From Asaia bogorensis (GTDB lineage: Bacteria; Pseudomonadota; Alphaproteobacteria; Acetobacterales; Acetobacteraceae), in assembly GCF_900465345.1 (NCBI RefSeq), contig NZ_UEGO01000016.1, positions 1 to 60,956 on the forward strand: DNA of 60,956 nucleotides. Reading direction: 5' to 3'. The position numbers and the translations under genes were made by a program. Shown piece by piece: positions 52,087 through 60,729 of this stretch. The notes beneath the pieces are model-generated. The model made no database searches, was not told the origin of the DNA, and was given only the letters and a program-made list of their open reading frames with translations. Positions within the stretch are counted from its first letter, which is position 1. Each line of letters starts with the position of its first letter.

Positions 52087-54402
52087 ATGAAACACCGCCA
52101 CCGATCTGAATTGCCCCTCCTGCGTCGCAACACGCTTGGCACTCATTCCCTCGCCCTTCTGGCCGGGGTGAGCCTTGTTCCCGTCTCGACGGCATTTGCC
52201 GCCGTCTCACCGAGCCGCAACCCTGCTCCCGTGCAGCCCGGTCACACGGCCACTCAGCCTGGCTCAAGCGCTGAGTCGCCGTCAGCTTCAGCACACGCAG
52301 CTTCGGCAAAAACCACTGATCGAGCCAAAAGGGGCGTCCAGACGCCCGACCGACGCCAGGGTGCCAAGGCTGTCAGCGGCAAAGCGGAATCGATTACCGT
52401 TTCACAGCATCGTCTCTCCCCGGCCGCAGCAGCAAGCCGCCAGCTCGAAACCGTGCCGGGTGGGGTATCCGTTATCAGTTCGAAGGAAGTCCTTCGCAGC
52501 CGCAATCTGACCAATGCCGATCTGCTGGCCTTCCAGCCCGGCGTCTTTGCCCAAAGCTCTGGCGGCGGCGACGGGTTGCGCCTCTCCATTCGTGGCTCCG
52601 GCATCCAGACGGGCACCAACTACTTCCGCTCCGGTATTCTGCTGATGTTCGACGGGCTGCCCGTCACCACCCCTGCCGGCACGCCCTATGAGCTTTTCGA
52701 GACGCTGGGCATCCAGTACACCGAGGTTCTGCGCGGCGCGAATGCGTTCGATTATGGCGGGTTGCAGCTTGGGGGTGCCATCAATTACGTGGCGCCCACG
52801 GGCTATACGGCCGATCATTTCCAGGCGCGTGTCGAGGCGGGCAGCTTCAATTACAACAAGCAGCAAATCAGTTCTGGCGCCGTGATCGGCAAGTCCGATT
52901 ATTATATCAGCCTCACCAAATCCTATCGCGGCGGGTATCAGGCCCAGACAGCAGCGAGCAGCTTCGGCGTCAATGCCAATTACGGCTATCGCTTCAATGA
53001 CAATGTCTCGACACGTCTCTTCTTTCGCTACCGCCAGACGCAGAACGGCTATCCGGGGTATCTGACCCGCGACCAGATCGAAACCAACCCCAAACAGGCA
53101 CAGGCGCTTTATGCCTCGCTGCACGGGCATCGCATCCAGCCCGGCAGCAAGTTCTATGGCGACATGACCACGATCCGTATCGATGACCGCTCGAAGCTCG
53201 AACTCGGTTTCGATTATCAGGATGCGCCGATCGATATCCAAAATACGGCGACCGCCCAGCGCTGGGGCTACAAGACAGTCGCGGGCGTGCTGCGTTACAG
53301 CCGCAACGACACTGCATGGGGCCACAAGAGCGAAACGCTGTTCGGCATCGATACCTATACCGATCTGGAAGCGTGGCAGACCAACCGGTCGCGCACCAAT
53401 ACGGGCATTTATGCCAAAATCCCCTTCGGCACCGTGCTGCGCCATTCGAATTATGGTGGCACCGATAATTACTTTCACATACGGAACAATTTTGAGCTTT
53501 TCCATAATTTCTGGCTGACGGCGGCCGGTGCGCTTGATTTCGTGCAGCGTTCGACCGAGGTGACCTATCCCACGCAGAGCTCTGTTGGGACCTCCGGGCT
53601 CGGCTTTACGCCGCGTGGCGGTTTTCGCTACGTGATTTCGCCCCATGCCTCGATTTACGGCAATGTCAGCCGCAGCTTCCAGCCGCCCAATGACTGGCAG
53701 CTTCTGTCGGGTGCGCTCTACACCTCCGGCCCGGCGCAGGGCCTCAATGCGTCAGGGGTGAAGCTCGATAACCAGACCGCCACGACCTATGAAGTCGGCA
53801 CACGGGGAGAGTGGAAAAACAATCGCTGGAGCGTCTCCTATTACTATTCAGACGTACGCAATGAGCTGCTTTCTGTCATGACGCCGCTCTCCCAGCTTTA
53901 CGGTGCGGCGACCTACTCCAATGCCAGCCCGACGACGCATCAGGGTGTCGAGGCCTCGCTGGAAACCGATCTCATCAAATGGTCAGGTGGCAAGCTCGGC
54001 CTGCGCCAGTCCTATACCTGGCAGGATTTCCACTTCAGGCATGACGCAGTGTTCGGCCATAACGCCCTACCCGGTATCCCGGCGCACTTCTACCAGGGGG
54101 AAATACGCCTCGACCTGAGGAACGGGCTTTATGCCAATTTCAACACGCAGGTCTCGTCAAAAGTCTCAGGCTCCTATGACGACACCTATTACGCACCGTC
54201 CTACCACATCTTCAATACCACCATTGGATATGAATGGCCGCACAAGCATCGTCAGGTCTTTCTGTCCTTCAACAACCTCGCCAACACGCATTACGCCTCG
54301 ATCGTCGTGCCGGGCTACATCGCCGCAGGCAAGCAGCTCGCGGTGTTTCAACCCGGCGACGGCTTTGGCGTTTTCGCCGGTGTTTCGGCAGGATTTAACT
54401 AG
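52087..54402 (+). CDS. TonB-dependent outer-membrane receptor
   Basis: A 771-residue receptor. Signal peptide about 1-38 (...LLAGVSLVPVSTAFA); a long Ala/Ser/Pro-rich spacer to about 95; plug domain from SITVSQHRLSPAAAASRQLETVPGGVSVIS (TonB-box-like SITV near 98) with the SIRGSG and GLPVTTPAG plug motifs; then the 22-strand barrel ending in Phe-Asn (GVFAGVSAGFN). Its position directly after the organosulfur genes suggests uptake of a sulfur compound or complex, though a siderophore-type ligand is not excluded. Barrel DNA is of normal composition. Confidence 0.88.
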   Translation: MKHRHRSELPLLRRNTLGTHSLALLAGVSLVPVSTAFAAVSPSRNPAPVQPGHTATQPGSSAESPSASAHAASAKTTDRAKRGVQTPDRRQGAKAVSGKAESITVSQHRLSPAAAASRQLETVPGGVSVISSKEVLRSRNLTNADLLAFQPGVFAQSSGGGDGLRLSIRGSGIQTGTNYFRSGILLMFDGLPVTTPAGTPYELFETLGIQYTEVLRGANAFDYGGLQLGGAINYVAPTGYTADHFQARVEAGSFNYNKQQISSGAVIGKSDYYISLTKSYRGGYQAQTAASSFGVNANYGYRFNDNVSTRLFFRYRQTQNGYPGYLTRDQIETNPKQAQALYASLHGHRIQPGSKFYGDMTTIRIDDRSKLELGFDYQDAPIDIQNTATAQRWGYKTVAGVLRYSRNDTAWGHKSETLFGIDTYTDLEAWQTNRSRTNTGIYAKIPFGTVLRHSNYGGTDNYFHIRNNFELFHNFWLTAAGALDFVQRSTEVTYPTQSSVGTSGLGFTPRGGFRYVISPHASIYGNVSRSFQPPNDWQLLSGALYTSGPAQGLNASGVKLDNQTATTYEVGTRGEWKNNRWSVSYYYSDVRNELLSVMTPLSQLYGAATYSNASPTTHQGVEASLETDLIKWSGGKLGLRQSYTWQDFHFRHDAVFGHNALPGIPAHFYQGEIRLDLRNGLYANFNTQVSSKVSGSYDDTYYAPSYHIFNTTIGYEWPHKHRQVFLSFNNLANTHYASIVVPGYIAAGKQLAVFQPGDGFGVFAGVSAGFN

Positions 54403-54443
54403 GTTTCAACACGGTTTTTACCTTTTCCAATGTGACATTTTCA

Positions 54444-54471
54444 GGTTGGGAGGAGCGCCCGTCTCCCAACC
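54444..54471. terminator. Perfect 9-bp hairpin after the TonB-receptor gene
   Basis: GGTTGGGAG and CTCCCAACC pair perfectly around a 10-base GC-rich loop, 42 bases after the receptor stop. Only GGGAAAT follows, with no T run. It probably marks the end of the organosulfur transcript. Confidence 0.55.
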
Positions 54472-54609
54472 GGGAAATCTCCAGAGGCCGGCCTCGAATG
54501 CCTGCAACATTCCGACGCGGCGAATTCATGGAACGGTCACACACCGGCTCTCGGGAATCCTTTATCGAGGCGCCGTAACCCGGCACTCTTCTGGAAAAGG
54601 AGCAGGTCA

Positions 54610-54780
54610 ATGGAACTTCAGCTTCAGCACGACAGATCCTCAGCCCCTTCAGATCGCTGGCGCCAGACGCTTGTTGCGGCATGGCGGGAGCACCGTCTGA
54701 CAGCCATTTCCCTGCAATCGCGTCGCAGCGCGCTCATGGCTCTTGATGAAGAGCCCCTGCGTGAGGATGACCAGACCTGA
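54610..54780 (+). CDS. Small 56-residue ORF, hypothetical
   Basis: A short frame with an ideal ribosome site (AAAGGAG, 8 bases before the ATG). The product starts MELQLQHDRSSAPSDRW and continues with an Arg/Leu-rich helix-like middle (RQTLVAAWREHRLTAISLQ) and an acidic end. The Trp-Arg-rich helical layout recalls short DUF1127-type proteins, but the match is weak. It lies 85 bases before the phosphoesterase gene on the same strand. Gene status rests on the ribosome site and composition only. Confidence 0.45.
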   Translation: MELQLQHDRSSAPSDRWRQTLVAAWREHRLTAISLQSRRSALMALDEEPLREDDQT

Positions 54781-54865
54781 GGCGTGACCCGCTTTACATC
54801 CGGCCCCACGCTTCAGACAAAAGGCCGCTTCTCTCCTCGCTGAACAGATGTTATCGCCGTTGATC

Positions 54866-56578
54866 ATGACTCGTCCGACACGTTCTCTCGCCGCCGCCCT
54901 CCTTGCCCTGACCTGCCTGAGCCCGAGCCTTGTTGCGAAACCGGCACAGGCGCAGACTGTCCGCGATGCGGCGGAGGGATTCCAGACCAGGACACCCATC
55001 AAGCATGTGGTCGTCATTTTCGATGAAAACGTTTCCTTCGATCATTATTTCGCCACCTATCCCCAGGCAGCCAATCTCGAAGGTGAGCCGATTTTCCTGC
55101 CGCAGCTTGGCACACCGCCCGCTAATACCCTTCTGCGCGCCAATCTTCTGACCCATAACCCCAACACCAACCCGGCGAATGGTGCGGACGCAGCGCTGCC
55201 CTTCCGGCTGGACCGGACGCAGGCCAGCACGGCCGACCAGAATCATGGCTACACGGCCGAACAGATGGCCTATAATGGCGGCAAGGCCGATCTGTTTCCG
55301 CTTCACACTGGTAGGGCCTCACCCGGCGGTGTCGGGGCTTTCGCCACGCGCGGTCAGGTCATGGGCTATTTTGATGGCAACACGGTTACCGCCCTCTGGC
55401 GCTACGCACAGCGTTTCGCCATGAGCGACAATGCCTTCACCGATACCTATGGTCCCTCCACACCCGGTGCGCTCGAAATCGTTTCGGGTCAGACCAACGG
55501 TCTGCATATCACTGCCTCGGCCGAGAAACGAAGCACACGCGAGCATCCCTCGCCCTTTATCCCCGATGGGTCAGGCAATGGCGGGACGGAAGCGGATGAT
55601 CAGGGGCGTATGACCATGATCAACGATATCGACCCCAGCGGAGACGTCTGTTCGCTTCCCGGTGAGCAGGTCTGGATGGAAGGCCGCAATATCGGTGATC
55701 TGTTGACGGCAAAAGGTGTAAGCTGGGGCGGCTTCATGGCCGGGTTCGACCTGTCTGCCCGCAACCGCAACGGAACAACCGGGTGCCAGCGCGCCACCTA
55801 TTCAAGCATCGTCGCCCAGACAGTGGTGGATTACATTCCTCATCACAACTGGTTCCAGTATTATCCCTCCACCGCCAATCCCAAACATTTGCGCCCTTCG
55901 GGTGTTGCGGCCATTGGTCAGACGCTTGGCATGGATGGCAGGACGAAAGACCCCGCCAACCACCAGTATGATCTCGAGGATTTCATCACCGCCACACGCG
56001 CCGGTCATATGCCTGCGGTGTCGTTCCTCAAACTTCCCGCCTTTCAGGATGCCCATGCGGGCTATTCCAACCCGCTGGACGAGCAGGAAGGTGTGGTACG
56101 TCTGGTCAATTTCATCCAGTCCCGTCCTGAATGGAAGGACACGGCCATCATCATCGCCTATGATGACTCCGATGGCTGGTATGACCATGCCTTCGTCAAA
56201 CCCCAGCACAGCTCTCATGACCTGCAGGCCGATCAGCTGGATGGCCCTGGCCAGTGTGGCAACGCGCCTGCCCCTGCCGGGGTGAAGGGCAAACCGGTCA
56301 ACGGGCGATGCGGTCCGGGCACGAGGACGCCGCTTCTGGTTCTTTCCCCCTGGGCACGCCACAATGCAATTGACCATACCCTGCTGACCCAGAGTTCAGT
56401 CCTGCGCTTCATCGAGAATAACTGGCTTGCCGGGGCGCGCCTTGGTGGCGGATCATTCGATCAGGACGCGAACGACCTCGATACGCTGTTCGACTTCAAG
56501 GGACAGCCTGACCTGTCGCCGCTCTATCTTGCCCCCAGAGACGGCTCGATCCTACATGATGCGCCGACGGTCTTCTGA
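54866..56578 (+). CDS. Secreted phospholipase C/acid phosphatase-family phosphoesterase
   Basis: A 570-residue extracytoplasmic phosphoesterase (AcpA/bacterial PLC family). Signal peptide 1-29 (MTRPTRSLAAALLALTCLSPS...AQA). The catalytic metal site begins IKHVVVIFDENVSFDHYFATYP with the conserved Glu-Asn-x-Ser-Phe-Asp-His; GALEIVSGQTNG, AIIIAYDDSDGWYDHAF and RTPLLVLSPWARHNAIDHTLLTQSSVLRFIENNW complete the family pattern. It should release phosphate from phospholipids or phosphate esters. The start at 54866 gives the proper signal peptide; an ATG at 54848 adds six residues. Its end overlaps the peroxidase start. Confidence 0.85.
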   Translation: MTRPTRSLAAALLALTCLSPSLVAKPAQAQTVRDAAEGFQTRTPIKHVVVIFDENVSFDHYFATYPQAANLEGEPIFLPQLGTPPANTLLRANLLTHNPNTNPANGADAALPFRLDRTQASTADQNHGYTAEQMAYNGGKADLFPLHTGRASPGGVGAFATRGQVMGYFDGNTVTALWRYAQRFAMSDNAFTDTYGPSTPGALEIVSGQTNGLHITASAEKRSTREHPSPFIPDGSGNGGTEADDQGRMTMINDIDPSGDVCSLPGEQVWMEGRNIGDLLTAKGVSWGGFMAGFDLSARNRNGTTGCQRATYSSIVAQTVVDYIPHHNWFQYYPSTANPKHLRPSGVAAIGQTLGMDGRTKDPANHQYDLEDFITATRAGHMPAVSFLKLPAFQDAHAGYSNPLDEQEGVVRLVNFIQSRPEWKDTAIIIAYDDSDGWYDHAFVKPQHSSHDLQADQLDGPGQCGNAPAPAGVKGKPVNGRCGPGTRTPLLVLSPWARHNAIDHTLLTQSSVLRFIENNWLAGARLGGGSFDQDANDLDTLFDFKGQPDLSPLYLAPRDGSILHDAPTVF

Positions 56579-57992
56579 AAAATCGCCTGCACCCACTGCA
56601 TCCCGCATTGACGCACCAAGGCCTGTGCAAGGCTGGCGTGCCCGTCTGATCCAGCGAGTATTCCCGCTTTGGATCGGGGCCGTCTGGATGCTGGGCTGTC
56701 ATCCCGGTCTGGCCCTGTCCGCCCCGCAAAGCGCCGCGCCTGAATGCAGCATACGTGCCGATGGCAGCAATCCCTGCCCTGTCACGCTTCTGCGTCCGGT
56801 GACAGCGCCCCTTTCCGCGATGGCCCGACTGGGCCGCGATCTGTTCAACGACCCCAAACTTTCGGGGTCGGGGCAGCTTTCCTGCGCTTCCTGCCATGTG
56901 CCAAAGGCTCATTACGCGCCCGATGATGACCGTGTATTTGCCCGCGGTGGACGGACGATGCAGGCTGCGGGCGTGAGGGCGGTGCCGTCTCTCACCTATC
57001 GGGAGCGCCAGCCGCCCTTCAGTGTCGGGCCGGATGATGCCACCAGCGAGGCCGCACCCCCTGCTCCTGCGCAGGCAGGCCCAGAGACGCCGCGCGCAGC
57101 CAAATCTGCAGGCAACACGGCGGCCTCTGCCCTGGCCCTCGTGCCTCAGGGCGGATTGTTCTGGGACGGCCGGGCCGATACGCTACAGGCGCAGGCAGCG
57201 GGGCCCCTTTTCGATCCGCGCGAAATGGCCGCCACGCAGGCTGATGTCGTGCAGCGCCTGCGTCATGCACCGTACACGAATTCATTGATGGCGCTGGTCG
57301 GTGGCTCAGCCTCCGATGATATGCTGGTCGCAGAGGCACTCTTTGCCCTTGCACGATACCAGATCGAATCGCCCGGCTTTCACCCTTACTCCAGCCGCTA
57401 TGATGCCTGGCTTGAGGGCAAGGCGCGTCTGACACCCCATGAAGCCGAGGGTCTGACGCTCTTCAATGATCCGCAAAAGGGAAATTGTGCCGCCTGTCAT
57501 CTCAGCACGGTCGATGCAGAGGGGCGACCACCGCTTTTCACCGATCATCAATACGAGGCCCTTGCCGCGCCACGACAGAAACTCGCCCTGCCCGGCAGTG
57601 TGGATCTGGGTCTGTGCGCTGCCGGCCGGACCGATATCGGCGCTGCCTCTGGCTATTGCGGGTTCTTTCGCACTCCCTCACTGCGCAACAGCGCCACGCG
57701 TCGGCATTTTTTCCATAATGGCGTGTTCACCTCCCTGCGTGAGGTGATGGATTTCTATGTGCTGCGCGATATCGAGCCCGCGCGCTTCTATCCTCGCAAC
57801 AGAGACGGAACGATCGCCCTTTATGACGATCTGCCCAAGCGATACCGCGCCAATGTTGACAGGAATGACGCGCCTTTCGGGCCGCGTGACAAACCTGCCC
57901 TGACGGAGGCCGAACGCAACAGGATTGTGGATTTTCTCAACACCCTGACCGACGCCCCTGCTGACGGTCAGGAGCACCCCACACCCCCATGA
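56556..57992 (+). CDS. Di-haem cytochrome c peroxidase/MauG-family protein
   Basis: A 478-residue periplasmic protein with two haem c motifs, CASCH (about residue 112) and CAACH (about 309), and the CcpA/MauG layout: ARLGRDLFNDPKLSGSGQLSC, VPSLTYRERQPPF, DGRADTLQAQAAGPLFDPREMA, FRTPSLRNSATRRHFFHNGVFTSLREVMDFY. A signal peptide is likely at about 30-55 (VFPLWIGAVWMLGCHPGLALS). It reduces peroxide or oxidises a protein partner. A 23-base overlap with the phosphoesterase gene argues for co-expression. Start 56556 or 56559. A longer frame upstream lies inside the phosphoesterase gene. Confidence 0.85.
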   Translation: MMRRRSSEKSPAPTASRIDAPRPVQGWRARLIQRVFPLWIGAVWMLGCHPGLALSAPQSAAPECSIRADGSNPCPVTLLRPVTAPLSAMARLGRDLFNDPKLSGSGQLSCASCHVPKAHYAPDDDRVFARGGRTMQAAGVRAVPSLTYRERQPPFSVGPDDATSEAAPPAPAQAGPETPRAAKSAGNTAASALALVPQGGLFWDGRADTLQAQAAGPLFDPREMAATQADVVQRLRHAPYTNSLMALVGGSASDDMLVAEALFALARYQIESPGFHPYSSRYDAWLEGKARLTPHEAEGLTLFNDPQKGNCAACHLSTVDAEGRPPLFTDHQYEALAAPRQKLALPGSVDLGLCAAGRTDIGAASGYCGFFRTPSLRNSATRRHFFHNGVFTSLREVMDFYVLRDIEPARFYPRNRDGTIALYDDLPKRYRANVDRNDAPFGPRDKPALTEAERNRIVDFLNTLTDAPADGQEHPTPP

Positions 57993-58013
57993 TCCGCATT
58001 TGTCGCGTGCCGA

Positions 58014-58964
58014 TCAGACGATTGATGAGACGAATTGCCCTGACGTGGCCGCAGCGATCTGACCAACATTCATGTCGGTTGGAACAAAGATGACGGTTGC
58101 CTTGCCCGAGCGGCTGGCGGTCACCACCATATCGGCCTGATTGACATTCTGCATGAGGGTCAGGATCGCTTCTTCACTCACACCCGGCACGCTCTGACGA
58201 AACAGCTCTGCCGCCTCGGCAAACCCTGCCGCAATCGCCTTGCGTTCATTGGCGATACCCTCACCCTGTAGCTTTTTGCTCTCGGCCTCGGCGCGGGCAA
58301 TACCGACGCGCCGCACCATTTCGGCCTCGGCTTCAGCCTGCGCGGCGTCCTTGCGCGCAATGGCGGCCAGCTTGTTGTTCATGGCCTCCTGAATCTCACG
58401 TGGTGGCATGGGCTGCTCGATCGTGACGCCATGGATATCAAGACCCGATTCAAGGGCATCGGCCACCTGATCGGCAATGACACGGCGGGCAATCTCGTTG
58501 CGTTGCGAGTAGAGCGCGGCCAGCGTCATCGTGGACGCAATCTGCCGGATTTCATTCTCTACCCGAAAGACCAGACGCTTGACGGGCTGCGATACCTTGT
58601 AGGCGTAGTTGAACACGGCCTCGCTGTCATCACGGACACTGTAAAGCAGCACCCAGCGTATCTCGATGAACACGTCATCCAGCGTCTTGACCTCGGAAGA
58701 GGTCTCTACCTGCATCTGCTGGAGGGACACCTTGTACGAAACGCGTGTGAGCAAAGGGATACGGAAGTGAATACCGCTTTCGAGAAGCTTGCGCTGCGGC
58801 TTGCCGAGAAATTCGGTGACGTAAACCATCCGCCCCGGCACGATCATGATCCCGCCGAACAGCAGACAGAAGACGAGGAACAGGGCGAGAACCACAACAA
58901 TGGTGAGAAGAACGGGCGCGGGAATGGTCAGTGTTTCCTTCTTGCAGGAGAAGCCCCCAACCAT
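58014..58964 (-). CDS. SPFH/band-7 domain membrane protein
   Basis: A 316-residue stomatin/prohibitin-like protein. One transmembrane segment at about 15-42 (PVLLTIVVVLALFLVFCLLFGGIMIV), then the SPFH domain (VPGRMVYVTEFLGKPQRKLLESGIHFRIPLLTRVSYKV), then a charged coiled coil (QAEAEAEMVRRVGIARAEAESKKLQGEGIANERKAI). Such proteins form membrane scaffolds that organise proteases or lipid domains. No NfeD or HflK partner gene is adjacent. It converges on the peroxidase gene with only 21 bases between. Confidence 0.88.
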   Translation of the reverse strand: MVGGFSCKKETLTIPAPVLLTIVVVLALFLVFCLLFGGIMIVPGRMVYVTEFLGKPQRKLLESGIHFRIPLLTRVSYKVSLQQMQVETSSEVKTLDDVFIEIRWVLLYSVRDDSEAVFNYAYKVSQPVKRLVFRVENEIRQIASTMTLAALYSQRNEIARRVIADQVADALESGLDIHGVTIEQPMPPREIQEAMNNKLAAIARKDAAQAEAEAEMVRRVGIARAEAESKKLQGEGIANERKAIAAGFAEAAELFRQSVPGVSEEAILTLMQNVNQADMVVTASRSGKATVIFVPTDMNVGQIAAATSGQFVSSIV

Positions 58965-59115
58965 AGCCGTGTTATCCAGCTAATACAGAGAGAATTGTTA
59001 CGTCCGCATTGTTGAGCACACCAGACAAGATGTGTGCCTTTCCGTTGCTATTGCTCCATCACGCCGCACTGGCGGCGCGGGGCCGTCTATGTAAAGAACA
59101 CACAGACCTGCAACA

Positions 59116-59130
59116 GGAGGTATTTCCTCC
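59116..59130 (+). promoter_or_regulatory. Small hairpin at the cbiD ribosome-site region
   Basis: GGAGG-TATTT-CCTCC forms a 5-bp stem that pairs a strong Shine-Dalgarno-like GGAGG. It is 16 bases before an ATG at 59137 and 27 before the preferred start at 59158, which has its own GAGGAG at 59141-59146. The stem could hide the upstream site or simply be a chance fold. No cobalamin riboswitch features were recognised. Confidence 0.3.
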
Positions 59131-59157
59131 CCCGCGATGAGAGGAGCCAACGCCGTC

Positions 59158-60228
59158 ATGACGCAAGCCACGGCCCTGCGTCGCGGATGGACAACCGGAA
59201 GCTGCGCAACGGCAGCAGCCAAGGCAGCCTGGTCTCTGCTGCGGCACGATATCTGCCCCGACCCGGTGACGATCAGCCTGCCCGGCGGCAAGGAAGCCTG
59301 TTTTGCGCTCAACGGGCATGGGAAAGACGGCCGAACCGCATGGGCCAGTGTGATCAAGGATGCCGGTGACGACCCGGATGTGACCCATGGTGCCATAATG
59401 CGCGTGACGGTAGAGCAAGCCTTTCCGGGCGCGGGTGTCACCTTTCGCGCAGGCGAAGGCGTTGGCACCATCACCCAGCCCGGCCTGCCTCTGCCGCCGG
59501 GAGAGCCCGCCATCAACCCGGTGCCCCGACAAATGATCCGCGCAGCACTCCTGCAGGTCACACCAGAAGGGGCGGATGCCATCGTGACGGTCTCGATTGC
59601 CGATGGTGAGATGCTGGCCAGACAGACGCTCAATGCTCGCCTTGGCATCATTGGCGGTCTCTCCGTTCTGGGAACGACCGGCATTGTCATACCCTATTCC
59701 TGCTCGGCCTGGATCCATTCGATCCATCGCGGCATCGATGTCGCACGCGCTCTTAGCCTCCCCCATATCGTGGCGAGCACCGGCGCGACCTCGGAAAATG
59801 CTGCGCGGTTGCGCTACGGAGTGAGTGAGGCCGCGCTCATCGAGATGGGTGATTTTGCGGGTGGCTTGCTGAAATATCTCCATCGGCATCCGGTGCAGCG
59901 CCTGACCCTCGCTGGCGGTATTGCGAAGATGACCAAGCTGGCTGAGGGCCATCTCGATCTGCATTCCAGCCGCACCCTGGCCAATCCGGCCGCGCTACGC
60001 AGCATTGCCGCTCCCCTGGGCTTATCCGCCTCCCGCATGGCACAACTCGACGCAGCCAAGACCATCGCGCAGGGCTACGCCGCCCTCGCTGATGAAAGGC
60101 TGGGCAACCTCATTGCCGAAGCGGCCTGCGCCACCGCCCGCAAAACGCTTGATTATCCAAACTGTGAGATCGGGGTTCTGGTGGTGGACCGGCAAGGCCT
60201 GATCATAGGCGCCAGCACACTGGCGTGA
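59158..60228 (+). CDS. cbiD: Cobalt-precorrin-5B (C1)-methyltransferase CbiD
   Basis: A 356-residue CbiD of the anaerobic-type cobalamin pathway; it methylates C1 of the corrin precursor with S-adenosylmethionine. Diagnostic N-terminus RRGWTTGSCATAAAKAAW; other conserved segments VIKDAGDDPDVTHGA, GEGVGTITQPGLPLPPGEPAINPVP, GTTGIVIPYSCSAWIHSIHRGID and LAGGIAKMTKLAEGHLDLHS. The start at 59158 (MTQATALRRGW) has GAGGAG 11 bases upstream. It is alone here: no other cob/cbi gene is in the window. Confidence 0.92.
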   Translation: MTQATALRRGWTTGSCATAAAKAAWSLLRHDICPDPVTISLPGGKEACFALNGHGKDGRTAWASVIKDAGDDPDVTHGAIMRVTVEQAFPGAGVTFRAGEGVGTITQPGLPLPPGEPAINPVPRQMIRAALLQVTPEGADAIVTVSIADGEMLARQTLNARLGIIGGLSVLGTTGIVIPYSCSAWIHSIHRGIDVARALSLPHIVASTGATSENAARLRYGVSEAALIEMGDFAGGLLKYLHRHPVQRLTLAGGIAKMTKLAEGHLDLHSSRTLANPAALRSIAAPLGLSASRMAQLDAAKTIAQGYAALADERLGNLIAEAACATARKTLDYPNCEIGVLVVDRQGLIIGASTLA

Positions 60229-60729
60229 CCCCTGGCATCGATTTCAGGGAAGCCTTCTGCCTGATCGCTGCACATATCGAGATCAATGCTCAGGCGACGC
60301 AGCAGACGTGGTCCACTGCGTCGGCTAAGGGTTTTCCCTAGCATGAGAGGTCAGCCAGAATGGCGCGGCCACAGCATTTGCAGCGGGGCATAGGGTGATA
60401 AGGGCCACATCCACTGCGACTGGCACAAGGCAACCATGACGACGCAGCGTTATCATCCGAATGGCGACGCCTATCGCGACTCCTTACCGGGCCTCCCGTG
60501 AAGGAAACACTAGTCAGATAACAAGCCGTTGGGTCGTCATCTTGAGATGAAGAGACAGGGCCTCATGTGCAGAGACATGCCTCCATACCCGCGCTGCTGC
60601 ATTCCTGCAAACGCAGGTCATACTCCTGATCCATCAGGTCCGGATCCGGAAGTATGATGGCGCGATGCGTGGGGTTGTAGACGCGTCGATAGCATCACAA
60701 AGCCCCCTGCCGATGACCCTCTCCTGCAC
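60229..60729. other. Gene-free 500-base region rich in hairpins
   Basis: No reading frame on either strand looks like a gene. Between 60482 and 60657 there is a run of self-complementary segments: 60482-60504 (stem with a 2x2 internal loop), 60537-60550 (TCATC-TTGA-GATGA), 60564-60579 (CATGT/ACATG), 60604-60617 (CCTGC-AAAC-GCAGG) and the three-way-junction fold at 60618-60657. The left part (60229-60480) shows nothing I can name and may be an eroded remnant. Confidence 0.6.
60618..60657. repeat. Perfect three-way-junction (cloverleaf-like) inverted-repeat element
   Basis: An outer 7-bp stem TCATACT (60618-60624) / AGTATGA (60651-60657) encloses two directly adjacent inner palindromes: CCTGATCCATCAGG (60625-60638) and TCCGGATCCGGA (60639-60650). 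All 40 bases take part with no unpaired base at the junction. A further hairpin CCTGC-AAAC-GCAGG abuts it on the left. The fold can form on either strand, so it might act in RNA or in single-stranded or supercoiled DNA. Confidence 0.75.

Noticed and set aside
52402-53646. 414-residue minus-strand frame inside the TonB-receptor gene
   Set aside because: It is a shadow of the receptor coding strand. Its repetitive Arg/Gly/Ala-rich text is typical of antisense frames in GC-rich DNA.
59000-59157. Cobalamin riboswitch upstream of cbiD
   Set aside because: No B12-box-like GCCACTG sequence or surrounding conserved helices were found in the gap.
59059-59964. 301-residue minus-strand frame antisense to cbiD
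   Set aside because: CbiD on the plus strand is unmistakable and the antisense product has no recognisable domain.
60229-60480. Insertion-sequence remnant in the left part of the gene-free region
   Set aside because: No transposase-like frame, terminal inverted repeats or target duplication could be identified.
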